From Promethearchaeota archaeon (lineage in GTDB: Archaea > Asgardarchaeota > Lokiarchaeia > Sigyniarchaeales > SOKP01), in NCBI GenBank assembly GCA_016839705.1, contig JAEOTR010000023.1:33144-97143 (forward strand): a stretch of 64,000 nucleotides of DNA, read 5' to 3'. The notes under the pieces are model-generated. The model did no database searches. It had not been told where the DNA came from and saw only the letters and a program-made list of their open reading frames with translations. A program made the position numbers and the translations under genes. Shown here piece after piece: positions 35,250-44,844 of this stretch. The number at the start of each line of letters is the position of its first letter. Position 1 is the stretch's first letter.

Positions 35250-35384
35250 TGCTTTTACGAGACTTATTTAATAGGAGATATTATTGACTCTGGGGAATTA
35301 TCTGTTGATAACATTCAAGAAAAATTTATGGCTGTAGCAAACGTTCTAGATGTTCATATCGAAGCAGTACCCTCAATATCATAA
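35250..35384 (+). pseudogene. Truncated duplicate of the 3' end of the upstream gene
   Basis: Translating from 35250 gives CFYETYLIGDIIDSGELSVD and on to a stop, matching the last 43 codons of the gene ending at 35136. The first 50 or so bases are almost identical (only silent changes). The rest has diverged in protein sequence (DNIQEKF against DGLKDKF, DVHIEAVPSIS against DVRVESVPSL). There is no start codon or N-terminal part in frame. It therefore looks like the remnant of a once-functional paralogue that lost its 5' part. The rest of 35137-35481 shows nothing else. Confidence 0.75.
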
Positions 35385-35481
35385 TCCTAAGGTTTACTTA
35401 ATAAACAATTTATTTTTTCTTAAAATTTTATAAAGATTCACTTCTCCTAAAAACAAGTAGAATTAATTAAAATTACTTTTT

Positions 35482-35880
35482 CTATTGCTCTACTCGTTTA
35501 ATTGCTGAAATTGATCTCCAACCTGTCCAAAAAATTAGCATAATTATTGAAAAAATAAATAGTGCAGTGGCGAATGTATACCATCCAACAAATAGATATC
35601 CATGTGCAGGATTATGAAATGCAAAGGGGATACCAGCAATTGCAAAACCTCCCATGTAGCCATAACCCCAGTATCTATCTTTTAATCCAATAATGACACC
35701 AGGGATAATCGTAGTAAATATTACAGTTAAGTATGACCAGATTTGCATAGAATTAAGAATAACTAACATATTCACCCATGAAGCAATAAAACCTACAGCA
35801 ATCCAAATGATAGTTCCTATGCCAAACTTAAATTCTGGCTCCGGTCTTCCCACAGTCTGGTCCTTCTTGTCACTTGACAT
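35482..35880 (-). CDS. Hypothetical four-helix membrane protein
   Basis: A 132-residue protein with about four hydrophobic helices (roughly 22-44, 47-66, 72-90 and 95-120) and a short polar N-terminus. Aromatic, Gly-rich loops (DRYWGYGYMGGF) lie between helices. No family recognised. Confidence 0.55.
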   Translation of the reverse strand: MSSDKKDQTVGRPEPEFKFGIGTIIWIAVGFIASWVNMLVILNSMQIWSYLTVIFTTIIPGVIIGLKDRYWGYGYMGGFAIAGIPFAFHNPAHGYLFVGWYTFATALFIFSIIMLIFWTGWRSISAIKRVEQ

Positions 35881-36174
35881 AGAGTGCTTCAGATTCCTAT
35901 ATTTTAATACTAAAATAATTAATTATATAATTTTAACACTGAAAAAATTAATTGTTTTAAATAAATGATTGTTATAGAGTTATGTCTTAGAATTCCCATT
36001 TCTTTTAGTAGCTCTTTAATTATATAACTAATCCTTTTTTAAAATAAGATATTATAATGTTATTAGAATTAATTTATAAGGTTCTACTCATTTAATATCA
36101 TTAGGATGAAAATTTGTTACAATGTTTAAAATACATTAACAAATTATGAATTAAAATAATTAAAATAAAACCAT

Positions 36175-36290
36175 GCCTCCTGCCTACACCCTGGATTTTT
36201 GTCTTTTGGTAGTGTAAATTTTTACACTCTGATTTCGCCCTCCTCCCCCTATTGTATTTTTGACGCATATTGCGTCCGTTGGCAGGAGGC
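36175..36290 (+). ncRNA. Structured RNA candidate in a 719-bp gene-free spacer
   Basis: GCCTCCTGCC (36175-36184) and GGCAGGAGGC (36281-36290) form a perfect GC-rich 10-bp closing stem in otherwise AT-rich DNA. Inside are two more perfect hairpins: AGTGTA/TACACT with an AATTTT loop (36211-36228) and GACGCA/TGCGTC with a TAT loop (36262-36276). Together they make a three-way-junction-like element of 116 nt. T-rich sequence follows on the plus strand (TCTCTTTTATTT). Strand is uncertain. It does not match tRNA, 5S, SRP or RNase P landmarks. The rest of 35881-36599 shows no gene. Confidence 0.5.
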
Positions 36291-36608
36291 TCTCTTTTAT
36301 TTGTTAACTCTTCTTAACCGATTTAATCTCTCCCTTTAGAATTTGAAGGTAATCCACTCTTTATGATGTAATCTTCCCAAAGATTATACATTTATGTATA
36401 AAGCATTAAAATCTGCCACATATCTGGATTACACACGAAAAATGGACGCTAAATTTTCAATATTATTAAAAATTTTACGGTTTTTTAATAATACCGATAC
36501 GAATATAGATATTATTAAAATATTTAAATCATTTCAATGTTTATTAAAATACTAATTTAATTAAAACATACTTTTTTTAATTAAAATATAAAACATGTAT
36601 TGATTATT

Positions 36609-38339
36609 ATGACTGAAGGAATTACTCAAACTTCGAAAGAGGATGTAGAAATCATCCGAACGACTATAAGTATCTGTCCTGAGTGTACAAAACACCTCGA
36701 AGCTGACATTTACGTAGATCCTGAAACTAATTGGGTTATGATGCGAAAAACTTGCGAAGATCACGGAGAATTCAAAGATAAACTATCAATCAATCCCGAA
36801 GAATATAAATGGCAACAGAATATTACAGACGAAATTGGTTCAACTGTAAATAATTCTACTCAACCTGAATATGTATCCTCTGGAATTAAAGAAATAAATA
36901 AGGGGTGTCCATATGACTGCGGACTTTGTTCCAATCATAAAAGTGCACCAAATATTTGTTTAATTGATATAACTAATCGATGTAATCTCACTTGTCCAAT
37001 CTGCTTCGCAAATGCCTCAGCAAAGGGCTATGTAGTAGAGCCTACATTCGAAGAACTCGTTCGAATTATGGAACATTTCAGATCTATGAAACCTATTCCC
37101 GCGGTTTTACTCCAGTTATCTGGAGGTGAACCTACCGTTAGAGATGATCTCCCAGAAATTATTCGAAAAGGACATGAATTGGGTTTTACCGAAATCCTTG
37201 TAACCACCAACGGTGTTCGATTTGGGAAATCACCAGAATTTATGAAAAAATGCGTAGATGCTGGAATGGATGCGGTATACCTGCAATTTGATGCTACTGA
37301 TGACCCTGAAGTATGGAAAAAGATCAGAGGAGTTAACTTATGGCCTCTGAAAAAGAAAGTTTTTGAAAATGCTCGTAAAATTGGATTTTATGGCATTATG
37401 TTAGTCCCAGTTATCGCTAAAGGAATAAATGATCATGAAATTGGGAACATTTTAAATTTTGCTAAAGATAATTGTGATGTCGTATCAGGTGTTATCTTCC
37501 AACCAGTTTCATTAACTGGACGTATTAGCTTCGAAGAGTTAATGGATATTAGATATACTACTTCTGATTTAAAAGAGGCAATTAATAAGTATACTAATGG
37601 TTCAGTAACCAAGTTTTACCCTATTGCATTCACAGCGAAGTTTACAAAACTGCTAGCTTGGTTTGACGAGATGCCACCCTTCAGTATGACGTCGCACGCA
37701 GACTGTGGATTTGCCACGATATGTGTAATCAACGATAAGGAGGAATGGGAGCCTATCGAAAACTTTTTTGACGCTGAAGGATTGATTCGATGGTCTAATC
37801 AAGTGTGGGATATGGTTGAAAAGCAAGAAATCCCTAAACCTACTGGATTACTAAAGGGTGTGGAGCTAGCGGACTTTGGACAGTTTGCTTCCAAAATTGG
37901 AAACTTTATTGATGATATGACCAGCCTGGGATACCGACAAATTATGAAAGCATATTACTTTGCGGGAGCAGCACGATTTATTAAAAGTCCACAAAAAATT
38001 CTTACAAGTAAAACGTATCAAGCATTTGCTCGTTTGGTAATGGCCCCAAACTTAAAATCTGCAGGGAAATTCTTTAATGACCGTAATCTAATGATATCAA
38101 GCATGCACTTCCAAGACTCTTACAATTTTGATCTTGAAAGGGTGTGCCGGTGCCTCGTCCATTACGGAGTCATCGATCCGGACGATTCTACAAAAGTCAG
38201 AGAGGTCCCATTCTGTGCGATGAACACGCTCCATAGACCAGTCATAGAAAGGCAACTCGCGTTAAAGGGTAAAACGGCAAAGAAACCAGAAGTTATTCAA
38301 GCAGAAATTGAGGAACTTCTGAAAACTATCGGGAAATAA
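36609..38339 (+). CDS. tes: Radical SAM protein, tetraether lipid synthase (Tes)-like
   Basis: About 576 residues from ATG 36609. A TATA-like AAAATATAAAAC about 25 bases upstream suggests a leaderless start there rather than TTG 36600. It has CPECTKHLEADIY near the N-terminus, CPYDCGLCSNHKS, the radical SAM cluster CNLTCPICFANAS, QLSGGEPTVR, and a C-terminal CRCLVHYG...PFCAMNT. This multi-cluster layout matches COG1964 enzymes including methanogen Tes (MJ0619), which joins two archaeol chains into GDGT lipids at the membrane. Other COG1964 members have different roles, so the substrate is inferred. Confidence 0.78.
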   Translation: MTEGITQTSKEDVEIIRTTISICPECTKHLEADIYVDPETNWVMMRKTCEDHGEFKDKLSINPEEYKWQQNITDEIGSTVNNSTQPEYVSSGIKEINKGCPYDCGLCSNHKSAPNICLIDITNRCNLTCPICFANASAKGYVVEPTFEELVRIMEHFRSMKPIPAVLLQLSGGEPTVRDDLPEIIRKGHELGFTEILVTTNGVRFGKSPEFMKKCVDAGMDAVYLQFDATDDPEVWKKIRGVNLWPLKKKVFENARKIGFYGIMLVPVIAKGINDHEIGNILNFAKDNCDVVSGVIFQPVSLTGRISFEELMDIRYTTSDLKEAINKYTNGSVTKFYPIAFTAKFTKLLAWFDEMPPFSMTSHADCGFATICVINDKEEWEPIENFFDAEGLIRWSNQVWDMVEKQEIPKPTGLLKGVELADFGQFASKIGNFIDDMTSLGYRQIMKAYYFAGAARFIKSPQKILTSKTYQAFARLVMAPNLKSAGKFFNDRNLMISSMHFQDSYNFDLERVCRCLVHYGVIDPDDSTKVREVPFCAMNTLHRPVIERQLALKGKTAKKPEVIQAEIEELLKTIGK

Positions 38340-38404
38340 TTTAAAATTTTTTCTTTTATCTTATTTTTATTATTACTAATTATTTTAAGAGCTAGATCTA
38401 ATTT

Positions 38405-39190
38405 TCAAAAGCTTGAAAGAAATGATATTATCTCATAAGCAACTTTTTTAGGTTGTTCATAAATCATAAAATGTCCTGCATTTTCAATGCTTACTAATCT
38501 TACCCGTTCTTCATTATCTGTTTTTAGAATATGACCATTCTCTGGAACAGCTGCCCGGTCATCGAGACCTTGAATAACCAACATTGGTGTTTGTCCACCA
38601 TTCCACCATTCCATAAGAGGAGTCGCTTGGGAAGCTTTATTATGCGCTTGTTGTGCTTTTGGCCAAGTTTTGCGTCCTCTAAATACCTGAATTACGATAT
38701 CTATATCTGTTGAGGACGAGAAAAGCCAGAATTTGAGTGCTTCTAATCTTTCTTCACCGCTGCTATTTGGATTCCCCAATATTGCAATTTTTTTTAATGT
38801 TTCGGGCTCTGAGGGAACGCGACCTCCTGCAGCTAATAAAATTACCGATTTGACTAATTTTGGATGATCTTCAGCTAAACATCGAGCCACACGATTTCCA
38901 AATGCCCATCCTAATACATGCACAGGATTTTTTCCCAGCATTTGGATCACACCAGCAATATCATTAGCTAGATCATGTAATGTTATGTCCTCAAGCGGAC
39001 CTTTACTTCCAGCAAATCCTCTCCTATTTATCGCAACTGTTTTGTAACCCGCTTTGTTTAGAAGGGGTGTAAAATTATTAAATGCTGAAGCTTCTTGTCC
39101 ACCTGCTGCTAACAAAATAAAGAGTTCACCCGTTCCATTGATAATTGCTTCAATCTGAACGTTTCCCAAATCAAATGTTTCAATACTCAA
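38405..39190 (-). CDS. Alpha/beta-hydrolase fold protein lacking the nucleophile
   Basis: A 261-residue alpha/beta hydrolase fold. The acid (GLDDRAAV) and His (AGHFMIYEQP) positions are present. The nucleophile elbow reads VLGWAFGNRV, with Ala where Ser is expected. The oxyanion region is LLAAGGQEASAF rather than HGxG. It may therefore be a non-catalytic or differently acting member. The start is TTG 39190, 6 bases after the SDR stop, so the two form an operon. Confidence 0.8.
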   Translation of the reverse strand: MSIETFDLGNVQIEAIINGTGELFILLAAGGQEASAFNNFTPLLNKAGYKTVAINRRGFAGSKGPLEDITLHDLANDIAGVIQMLGKNPVHVLGWAFGNRVARCLAEDHPKLVKSVILLAAGGRVPSEPETLKKIAILGNPNSSGEERLEALKFWLFSSSTDIDIVIQVFRGRKTWPKAQQAHNKASQATPLMEWWNGGQTPMLVIQGLDDRAAVPENGHILKTDNEERVRLVSIENAGHFMIYEQPKKVAYEIISFLSSF

Positions 39191-39196
39191 GCAGGA

Positions 39197-39952
39197 TCAT
39201 CTCTCATTCAAATTTAAGGGTCTTCTTTCACCGGTTTTCCAATTGATTCTAACAAAATTATAGGTGACATTCTCCTTTCTGAACATAACATACTCTTTTT
39301 GATTCCAGAAAACTTTACCCGTAGGCCCTCCTCTAGGTAATGTTGCCATCCATCGAGCAGAAGGATAAACAACCTCAGGATTTTGTCCTTGTGCCATCAT
39401 GCCTGATTTAGTGGGTCCAGGAATCATGCCATTAATTAAAATATCATAATCTATGTTTTCAACTGCAGCGCTTCTTGTAACCGACCATAAAGCAGCTTTT
39501 GAAGAATTATACGGAGACATCCTATTATTTCCCGCTTCAGCAGCTCGAGATACAAGGTTAATTATACGGCCAAAGTTCTGAGCTCTCATAACAGGAATTG
39601 CAGCCCGTATCCCATACACAGGACCAAAAAGATTAACACGAATTACGTTCTCATATTCATCATCTTTGAATTCATGAATATTTCTTATTCTTCCTACTCC
39701 AGCATTATTGAAGAGGACATCAAGACGTCCTGTTTCATCAACAGCTGTTTTCACCATTCCTTTGACTTGAGCAAAATTAGTCACATCCACGATTTTTGTA
39801 ATTGCTCCCCTATCCTCAAGAGGTTTTAAACCGTCAACATTAATGTCTACCGCTACGACTTTGGCTCCATCCTCGAGAAATCCTAAGCTTATTGCATGCC
39901 CAATACCACTTGCGGCACCTGTAATACAAACAGTCATAGATCTTAGTTCCAA
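39197..39952 (-). CDS. Short-chain dehydrogenase/reductase (SDR)
   Basis: A 251-residue classical SDR: cofactor motif TGAASGIG, Asp at the end of strand 2 (VAVDIN, favouring NAD(H)), NNAGVGRI, Ser in INLVSRAAE and YNSSKAA as the YxxxK pair. It oxidises or reduces an unknown alcohol/ketone. The start is TTG 39952; ATG 39937 would begin at the first strand. It is followed at 6 bases by the nucleophile-less hydrolase. Confidence 0.88.
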   Translation of the reverse strand: MELRSMTVCITGAASGIGHAISLGFLEDGAKVVAVDINVDGLKPLEDRGAITKIVDVTNFAQVKGMVKTAVDETGRLDVLFNNAGVGRIRNIHEFKDDEYENVIRVNLFGPVYGIRAAIPVMRAQNFGRIINLVSRAAEAGNNRMSPYNSSKAALWSVTRSAAVENIDYDILINGMIPGPTKSGMMAQGQNPEVVYPSARWMATLPRGGPTGKVFWNQKEYVMFRKENVTYNFVRINWKTGERRPLNLNER

Positions 39953-40062
39953 TTAATTCAACCCCCTCTTAAAAATTAGTTTTTGATATTATGTTTACTA
40001 ATCTTGATAATTTAAATCTAAAATAATTTAAAAATAATTTAACACTTTCCCATTTGCTCAGT

Positions 40063-41487
40063 TTAAGTCAGTTTCCACCGAGGACCATCTGTCTTATCTT
40101 CGATTTGGATACCTACAGCTCGCAGTTTTTCCCTTATTTGATCGCTTAATTCATAGTTCTTTTCCTTTCTTGCTTTTTCTCTAATGTTGATTATGAGGTC
40201 CATTAGCTTATTTATTTTAGCATCATCTACTCCTTTCTTTTTAGTAAAATCAAGGCCAAAAACACCTAGTAACTCTAGTAATGTGTTTCCCGCTTCATCA
40301 AGAATCTCTTTCTTATTATCTAGCGATGAATTTATTTTTGTAATAAATTCATGAATCGCAGCGAGTGCTTTAGGGAAGTTAAAATCATCATCCATCGCTT
40401 CTTCAAAGACTTTCTTTACATCATCTATTGCTTGATTTAAGTTTGTATTACTTCCCCCAGGAGAATCTTTTATCAAGCTTAAACTGTTTTGAATTCTTGA
40501 AATGTTCTTCTTAGCATTTTCTATAACATCTGGATTCCAATCAACAGCAGATCTATAATGACCAGATACTAAACCCATTCGTACAACTAATCCTCCATGT
40601 TTATCAATTAGTTCACGAGCAGTCACATAATTACCAAGACTTTTGCTCATTTTTTTACCATTTAATGTTATAAATTCAGCATGCATCCAATTACGAACAA
40701 ATTTTTTTCCTGTTGCTGCTTCAGCTTGAGCGATTTCATTTGGATGATGAGTAGGGATATGATCTATTCCTCCACCATGAATATCAATTGTCTCACCTAA
40801 ATATTTCATTGCCATAACAGAACATTCGAGATGCCATCCTGGATATCCTTCACCCCATGGAGAGTTCCATCTCATAACATGTACTTGATCACCCTTCTGA
40901 GCATTTAACCACAGAGCAAAATCAAAAAAGTTCCTTTTTAAAGGATCTTGATCGACTCGAGCTTTAGCTGATTCTTCATCAAGTTTTAACCGGGAAAGTT
41001 TGGTGTAATCATTGAATTTAGAAATGTCATAATATACATTACCTTGTACTTCATAGGCGTACCCTTTTTCCAAAAGAGTTTCAACCAGTTCAATCATTTC
41101 AGGTATAAGTGAAGTTGCTCGAGGAGTAATGTTGGGCCTATTTATATTTAAATCATCAATCACATGCCAATACTCTTCTATTTGTTTATCAACAAGTTCC
41201 CATGGATTAACTTTTTGTTCTCGTGCTCTTTTCTCAATTTTATCTTCTCCTTGATCTGCGTCATCAGTTAAATGACCCACATCTGTAAAGTTTTGAACAT
41301 GAAATACATTATACCCTTTATACCGCAAATATCGAATCACCACATCCCAGGAACTATAAGTTCTTGCATTCCCTATATGTACATCATCATAAACGGTTTG
41401 ACCACATGTATAGATTTTTACAGTATCTTCTTCGAGAGGGGTAAAAATTTCCTTCTCTCTTGTCATTGTATTATAGATTTTGAGCAT
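40063..41487 (-). CDS. cysS: Cysteinyl-tRNA synthetase
   Basis: A 474-residue class I synthetase that charges tRNA-Cys. The zinc/cysteine-binding CGQTVYDDVHIGNAR contains the HIGH variant (HIGN), followed by the Zn residues CSVMAM and HHPNE and the KMSKSLGN loop, then the helical anticodon domain. The length is normal. It lies 75 bases downstream of ileS on the same strand. Confidence 0.97.
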   Translation of the reverse strand: MLKIYNTMTREKEIFTPLEEDTVKIYTCGQTVYDDVHIGNARTYSSWDVVIRYLRYKGYNVFHVQNFTDVGHLTDDADQGEDKIEKRAREQKVNPWELVDKQIEEYWHVIDDLNINRPNITPRATSLIPEMIELVETLLEKGYAYEVQGNVYYDISKFNDYTKLSRLKLDEESAKARVDQDPLKRNFFDFALWLNAQKGDQVHVMRWNSPWGEGYPGWHLECSVMAMKYLGETIDIHGGGIDHIPTHHPNEIAQAEAATGKKFVRNWMHAEFITLNGKKMSKSLGNYVTARELIDKHGGLVVRMGLVSGHYRSAVDWNPDVIENAKKNISRIQNSLSLIKDSPGGSNTNLNQAIDDVKKVFEEAMDDDFNFPKALAAIHEFITKINSSLDNKKEILDEAGNTLLELLGVFGLDFTKKKGVDDAKINKLMDLIINIREKARKEKNYELSDQIREKLRAVGIQIEDKTDGPRWKLT

Positions 41488-41562
41488 GACTAAGAAAAGT
41501 ATAAAGAAATATAATAATTTTATGGAGTTTGAATTTAATTGTAAAATTGATAAAAATAGAAA

Positions 41563-44418
41563 TTAATTTTTTATTTCTATATACGCTTCAATTATCTGAT
41601 TATCTATTTTGATTTTCTTAACACCCTCCTTACCTTCAACAGTATTAAATATATTATCTGCTTGTATCAATTTTTTAATTTTTTCTCCATGATATTTAAG
41701 TGATTCTAGAATTTCAGTACTACTTGTAGTTAAAAATAGATCAATTCTATTTCTTATTGATAAGTTTAATTTTTTTCTATAGTTGTTTAAATGTCTAATC
41801 AGATTTCTCGCAATACCTTCAAGTTTTAATTCTGATGTAATTTCTGTATCGAGTTCGACTATTAAATCATTCTTGTCCCCAACCTCAATTTTCACATTTC
41901 TCACATTTATAGCCCCTGCAATGACTTCTAAATACTCTTCTTCAAGAGTTGCTCCTCTTAATATTAATTTCTGTAAAACTTGTCTTATAGGAATTTTAGA
42001 TTCTTCTCTTAATTCTAATGATCTCTTTACAATTTCTCTTGATAATTCCATTTTCTCATGTATCCTCAGATCGATTGGTTTATCATCAAATTCAGGCCAA
42101 AACTCTAAATGAACAGAATTTGAATGGACAAATCCTCTTTCTTTTAATTTTTGATATATCATCTCAGCTATAAACGGCGTTAGAGGAGCTAGTAATTTTG
42201 ATAAATTCGAAAGAATATATGATAATGTATTCATCGCAGATGATTTTTCCTGTATATCTTCACTCTTAAACCGCTCTCTACTGTTTTTAACATACCACGT
42301 TGAGAGATCTTCAACAAAATTATAGAATAGCCTACTTACTTCTGCAGTATCATAGTCATCCATTCGTTCCGTTACTTCCCGAATTAAGACGTTCATTAGA
42401 CTTATAATCCATTTATCTAAGATATTATTTGAAAGGTGTGAATAATTTGTTAGATCGTTGGTTTTAATCATTGAGTAGAACCGCAGAACGTTTATTAACA
42501 ACAAATTGAATCTTCGAAAAACCTGTTTTACTATTTCTTCTTTAAAATTTAGATCTTGAGCTCTCATCAACTGTGAAGATAAAAGATAGATTCTCAAAGC
42601 ATCTGCTCCATATTTTTCAATCATTAAGTTGGGATCGGGGAAATTTCTTTTTGATTTAGACATTTTAGTACCGTCTTCAGCGAGTATGATACCATTTACT
42701 ACCACATTTTTAAAAGGAATATCATTAAACAAAAGAATTGATATTACATGCATATAATAAAACCACGCTCTCACCTGTCCAATGTACTCTGAAACAAAAT
42801 CGCTTGGAAAATTATTATTAAACCATTCTACATTTTCAAAGGGATAATGTTTTGCAGCATATGGCATTGAACCTGATTCTAACCAACAATCAAAAACTTC
42901 CGAGATACGATTCATAGTTTTACCACAATTTGGGCACTTAAGATGGATTTCATCGACGATATGTCTATGCAAATCCAAATCATCAGGGACTTCATCGATT
43001 GCACACTCTTGTAATTCTTTAATAGAACCAATCACTTTAACGGTTTTACAGTCCGGACATTCCCAGATTGGCATTGCTGTAGCCCAAAATCGATTTCTAG
43101 AAATACACCAATCAGGAGCGGTTTCAATTATGTTTTGATATCTTTTGGAAACTTCTTTCGGATACCAATTGATGTGATTGTTGGTTTCTAAGAGTCGTGG
43201 TTTTATTTGTTGAACATCTATAAACCACGCATCAAGGGCATTATAAATAAGTGGTGTATCGCATCTATAACAAAATGGATATGAATGGGTGTAGTCTTCT
43301 GAATCGAATAAAAGATTTCTTCCTTCCAAATCCTCTAAGACTTCTTTGTCTACATCTTTAAACCATAGTCCAATCCAATTTTTCGGACCACTCACTAAGA
43401 GTCCTTGCTCATCAATATGTTGAATTATTGGTAAATTATATTTTTTAATCATTTCATAATCAAATTCACCATAAATAGCCATGTGAATAATGCCTGTTCC
43501 TTCATCTGATAGTACATCTTCTCCACCATCTATAACTATATAACCTTTATCGTTTGTATCTGTGAATATTGGATATAATGGTTCATATTCTTTACCAAGT
43601 AATTCTCTTCCCTTAAAAGTTTCAATGATTTTATAGTCGTTTTTAATGATATCCAATTTATTTTCAATCAAAATTAGAAATTCATCACCAACTTTTATTT
43701 TGATATAGTTTTCTTCACTATTTATAGCTAAAGCAACGTTTCCAATCAAAGTCCAGGGTGTTGTAGTCCAAGCTAGAAGAAATGTGTTTGGATCTTCTTT
43801 TAATTTGAATTTAGCAGTTATAGATTGTTCTGTTACATCTTTATAACTATTATCCATTGAAATCTCAAAGTTAGAGAGGGGAGTTTCGCACCGTGGACAA
43901 TAATACAATACTTTTTTGCCTCTATACACAAATCCTTCAGTAAATATCTTCTTAAAAATGTACCACACGGATTCCATGTATGTATTATCCATAGTTTTAT
44001 AAGAATTATCAAACTCTATCCACCTACCCATTCGTTCTACAGTATTTTTCCATTCACTAGTATACCAGAGTACTTTTGAACGACAAAATTCATTGAAATT
44101 TGCAATCCCCATCTTAAAAATTTCATTTTTCTGTTTCAAATTAAGAGCTCTTTCACAGATACTTTCAATTGGGAGACCGTGACAATCCCAACCCCATCTC
44201 CTCTCACAACGGTATCCTTTCATTGTCCAATATCTGGGAAATAGATCCTTTGTTACAAAACTTAATATATGACCATAATGAGGTAATCCAGTTGCGAATG
44301 GAGGTCCATCATAGAATATATAAGATTTATTCGCTGGATTTTGCTCCACACTTTTTTCAAAGATTCGATTATGATTCCAAAATTGGATGAGTTCTATTTC
44401 TTTTTCATTATAAGACAT
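41563..44418 (-). CDS. ileS: Isoleucyl-tRNA synthetase
   Basis: A 951-residue class I synthetase for tRNA-Ile: PPFATGLPHYGH carries the HIGH motif, CP1 editing domain WTTTPWTLIGN, zinc knuckles (CPDCKTV, CPNCGK) and KMSKSKRN, followed by the anticodon-binding domain. It is somewhat shorter at the C-terminus than many archaeal IleRS of about 1,050 residues. ATG 44418 gives SYNEKEIELIQFW, the usual start. Confidence 0.97.
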   Translation of the reverse strand: MSYNEKEIELIQFWNHNRIFEKSVEQNPANKSYIFYDGPPFATGLPHYGHILSFVTKDLFPRYWTMKGYRCERRWGWDCHGLPIESICERALNLKQKNEIFKMGIANFNEFCRSKVLWYTSEWKNTVERMGRWIEFDNSYKTMDNTYMESVWYIFKKIFTEGFVYRGKKVLYYCPRCETPLSNFEISMDNSYKDVTEQSITAKFKLKEDPNTFLLAWTTTPWTLIGNVALAINSEENYIKIKVGDEFLILIENKLDIIKNDYKIIETFKGRELLGKEYEPLYPIFTDTNDKGYIVIDGGEDVLSDEGTGIIHMAIYGEFDYEMIKKYNLPIIQHIDEQGLLVSGPKNWIGLWFKDVDKEVLEDLEGRNLLFDSEDYTHSYPFCYRCDTPLIYNALDAWFIDVQQIKPRLLETNNHINWYPKEVSKRYQNIIETAPDWCISRNRFWATAMPIWECPDCKTVKVIGSIKELQECAIDEVPDDLDLHRHIVDEIHLKCPNCGKTMNRISEVFDCWLESGSMPYAAKHYPFENVEWFNNNFPSDFVSEYIGQVRAWFYYMHVISILLFNDIPFKNVVVNGIILAEDGTKMSKSKRNFPDPNLMIEKYGADALRIYLLSSQLMRAQDLNFKEEIVKQVFRRFNLLLINVLRFYSMIKTNDLTNYSHLSNNILDKWIISLMNVLIREVTERMDDYDTAEVSRLFYNFVEDLSTWYVKNSRERFKSEDIQEKSSAMNTLSYILSNLSKLLAPLTPFIAEMIYQKLKERGFVHSNSVHLEFWPEFDDKPIDLRIHEKMELSREIVKRSLELREESKIPIRQVLQKLILRGATLEEEYLEVIAGAINVRNVKIEVGDKNDLIVELDTEITSELKLEGIARNLIRHLNNYRKKLNLSIRNRIDLFLTTSSTEILESLKYHGEKIKKLIQADNIFNTVEGKEGVKKIKIDNQIIEAYIEIKN

Positions 44419-44511
44419 ATTTTTTCACCATATCTTTAGATCTCAAATGTTCTAAAATTTTATAAAAAATATTTGTTTAAATTTTAAAGATTTAAATCAT
44501 GGTCCTTGCTA

Positions 44512-44660
44512 TTCATGAAGCAGGATGTGGGAAAAAGGCTACGAGAATCTACTTCATGAAGAGAATAATTTACCTAATAATAATAATGGATGTGATTATA
44601 ACTATATTTTCTAGTGATTTTAAGGAATTAAAATATTCACTCATAGCATCCACATCCATG
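44512..44660 (+). ncRNA. Structured RNA candidate upstream of ileS (opposite strand)
   Basis: Three nested or adjacent perfect stems occur in the 426-bp spacer 44419-44844. TTCATGAAG/CTTCATGAA (44512-44520 with 44552-44560) is one, and ATGGATGTG/CACATCCAT (44586-44594 with 44651-44659) is the second. Inside the latter is AGTGA-TTTTAA / TTAAAA-TAT-TCACT (44613-44641) capped by GGAA, a GNRA tetraloop on the plus strand. A TATA-like TTTTATAAAAAATATTT lies about 30-45 bases before 44500. No known RNA family landmark was seen. On the minus strand it would instead be the ileS leader. Confidence 0.4.
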
Positions 44661-44844
44661 TTTATATTATAAATAAGGACAGCAAATTTTAAAAACATGA
44701 TGGTGGTTTAACCTAATTTGTTATATCACAAAGAATAACAACTATTCTTAAGCTCAAATATAAAAAAAATGAATTTATCAGATAAGTATAATTCATTCAA
44801 ATCATATTGAATAATTCTAAAATTAAGAACTTTAAGGTGAATTA

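Noticed and set aside
36175..36290. Second permuted 5S, SRP or RNase P RNA
   Set aside because: None of the conserved blocks of these RNAs could be found on either strand.
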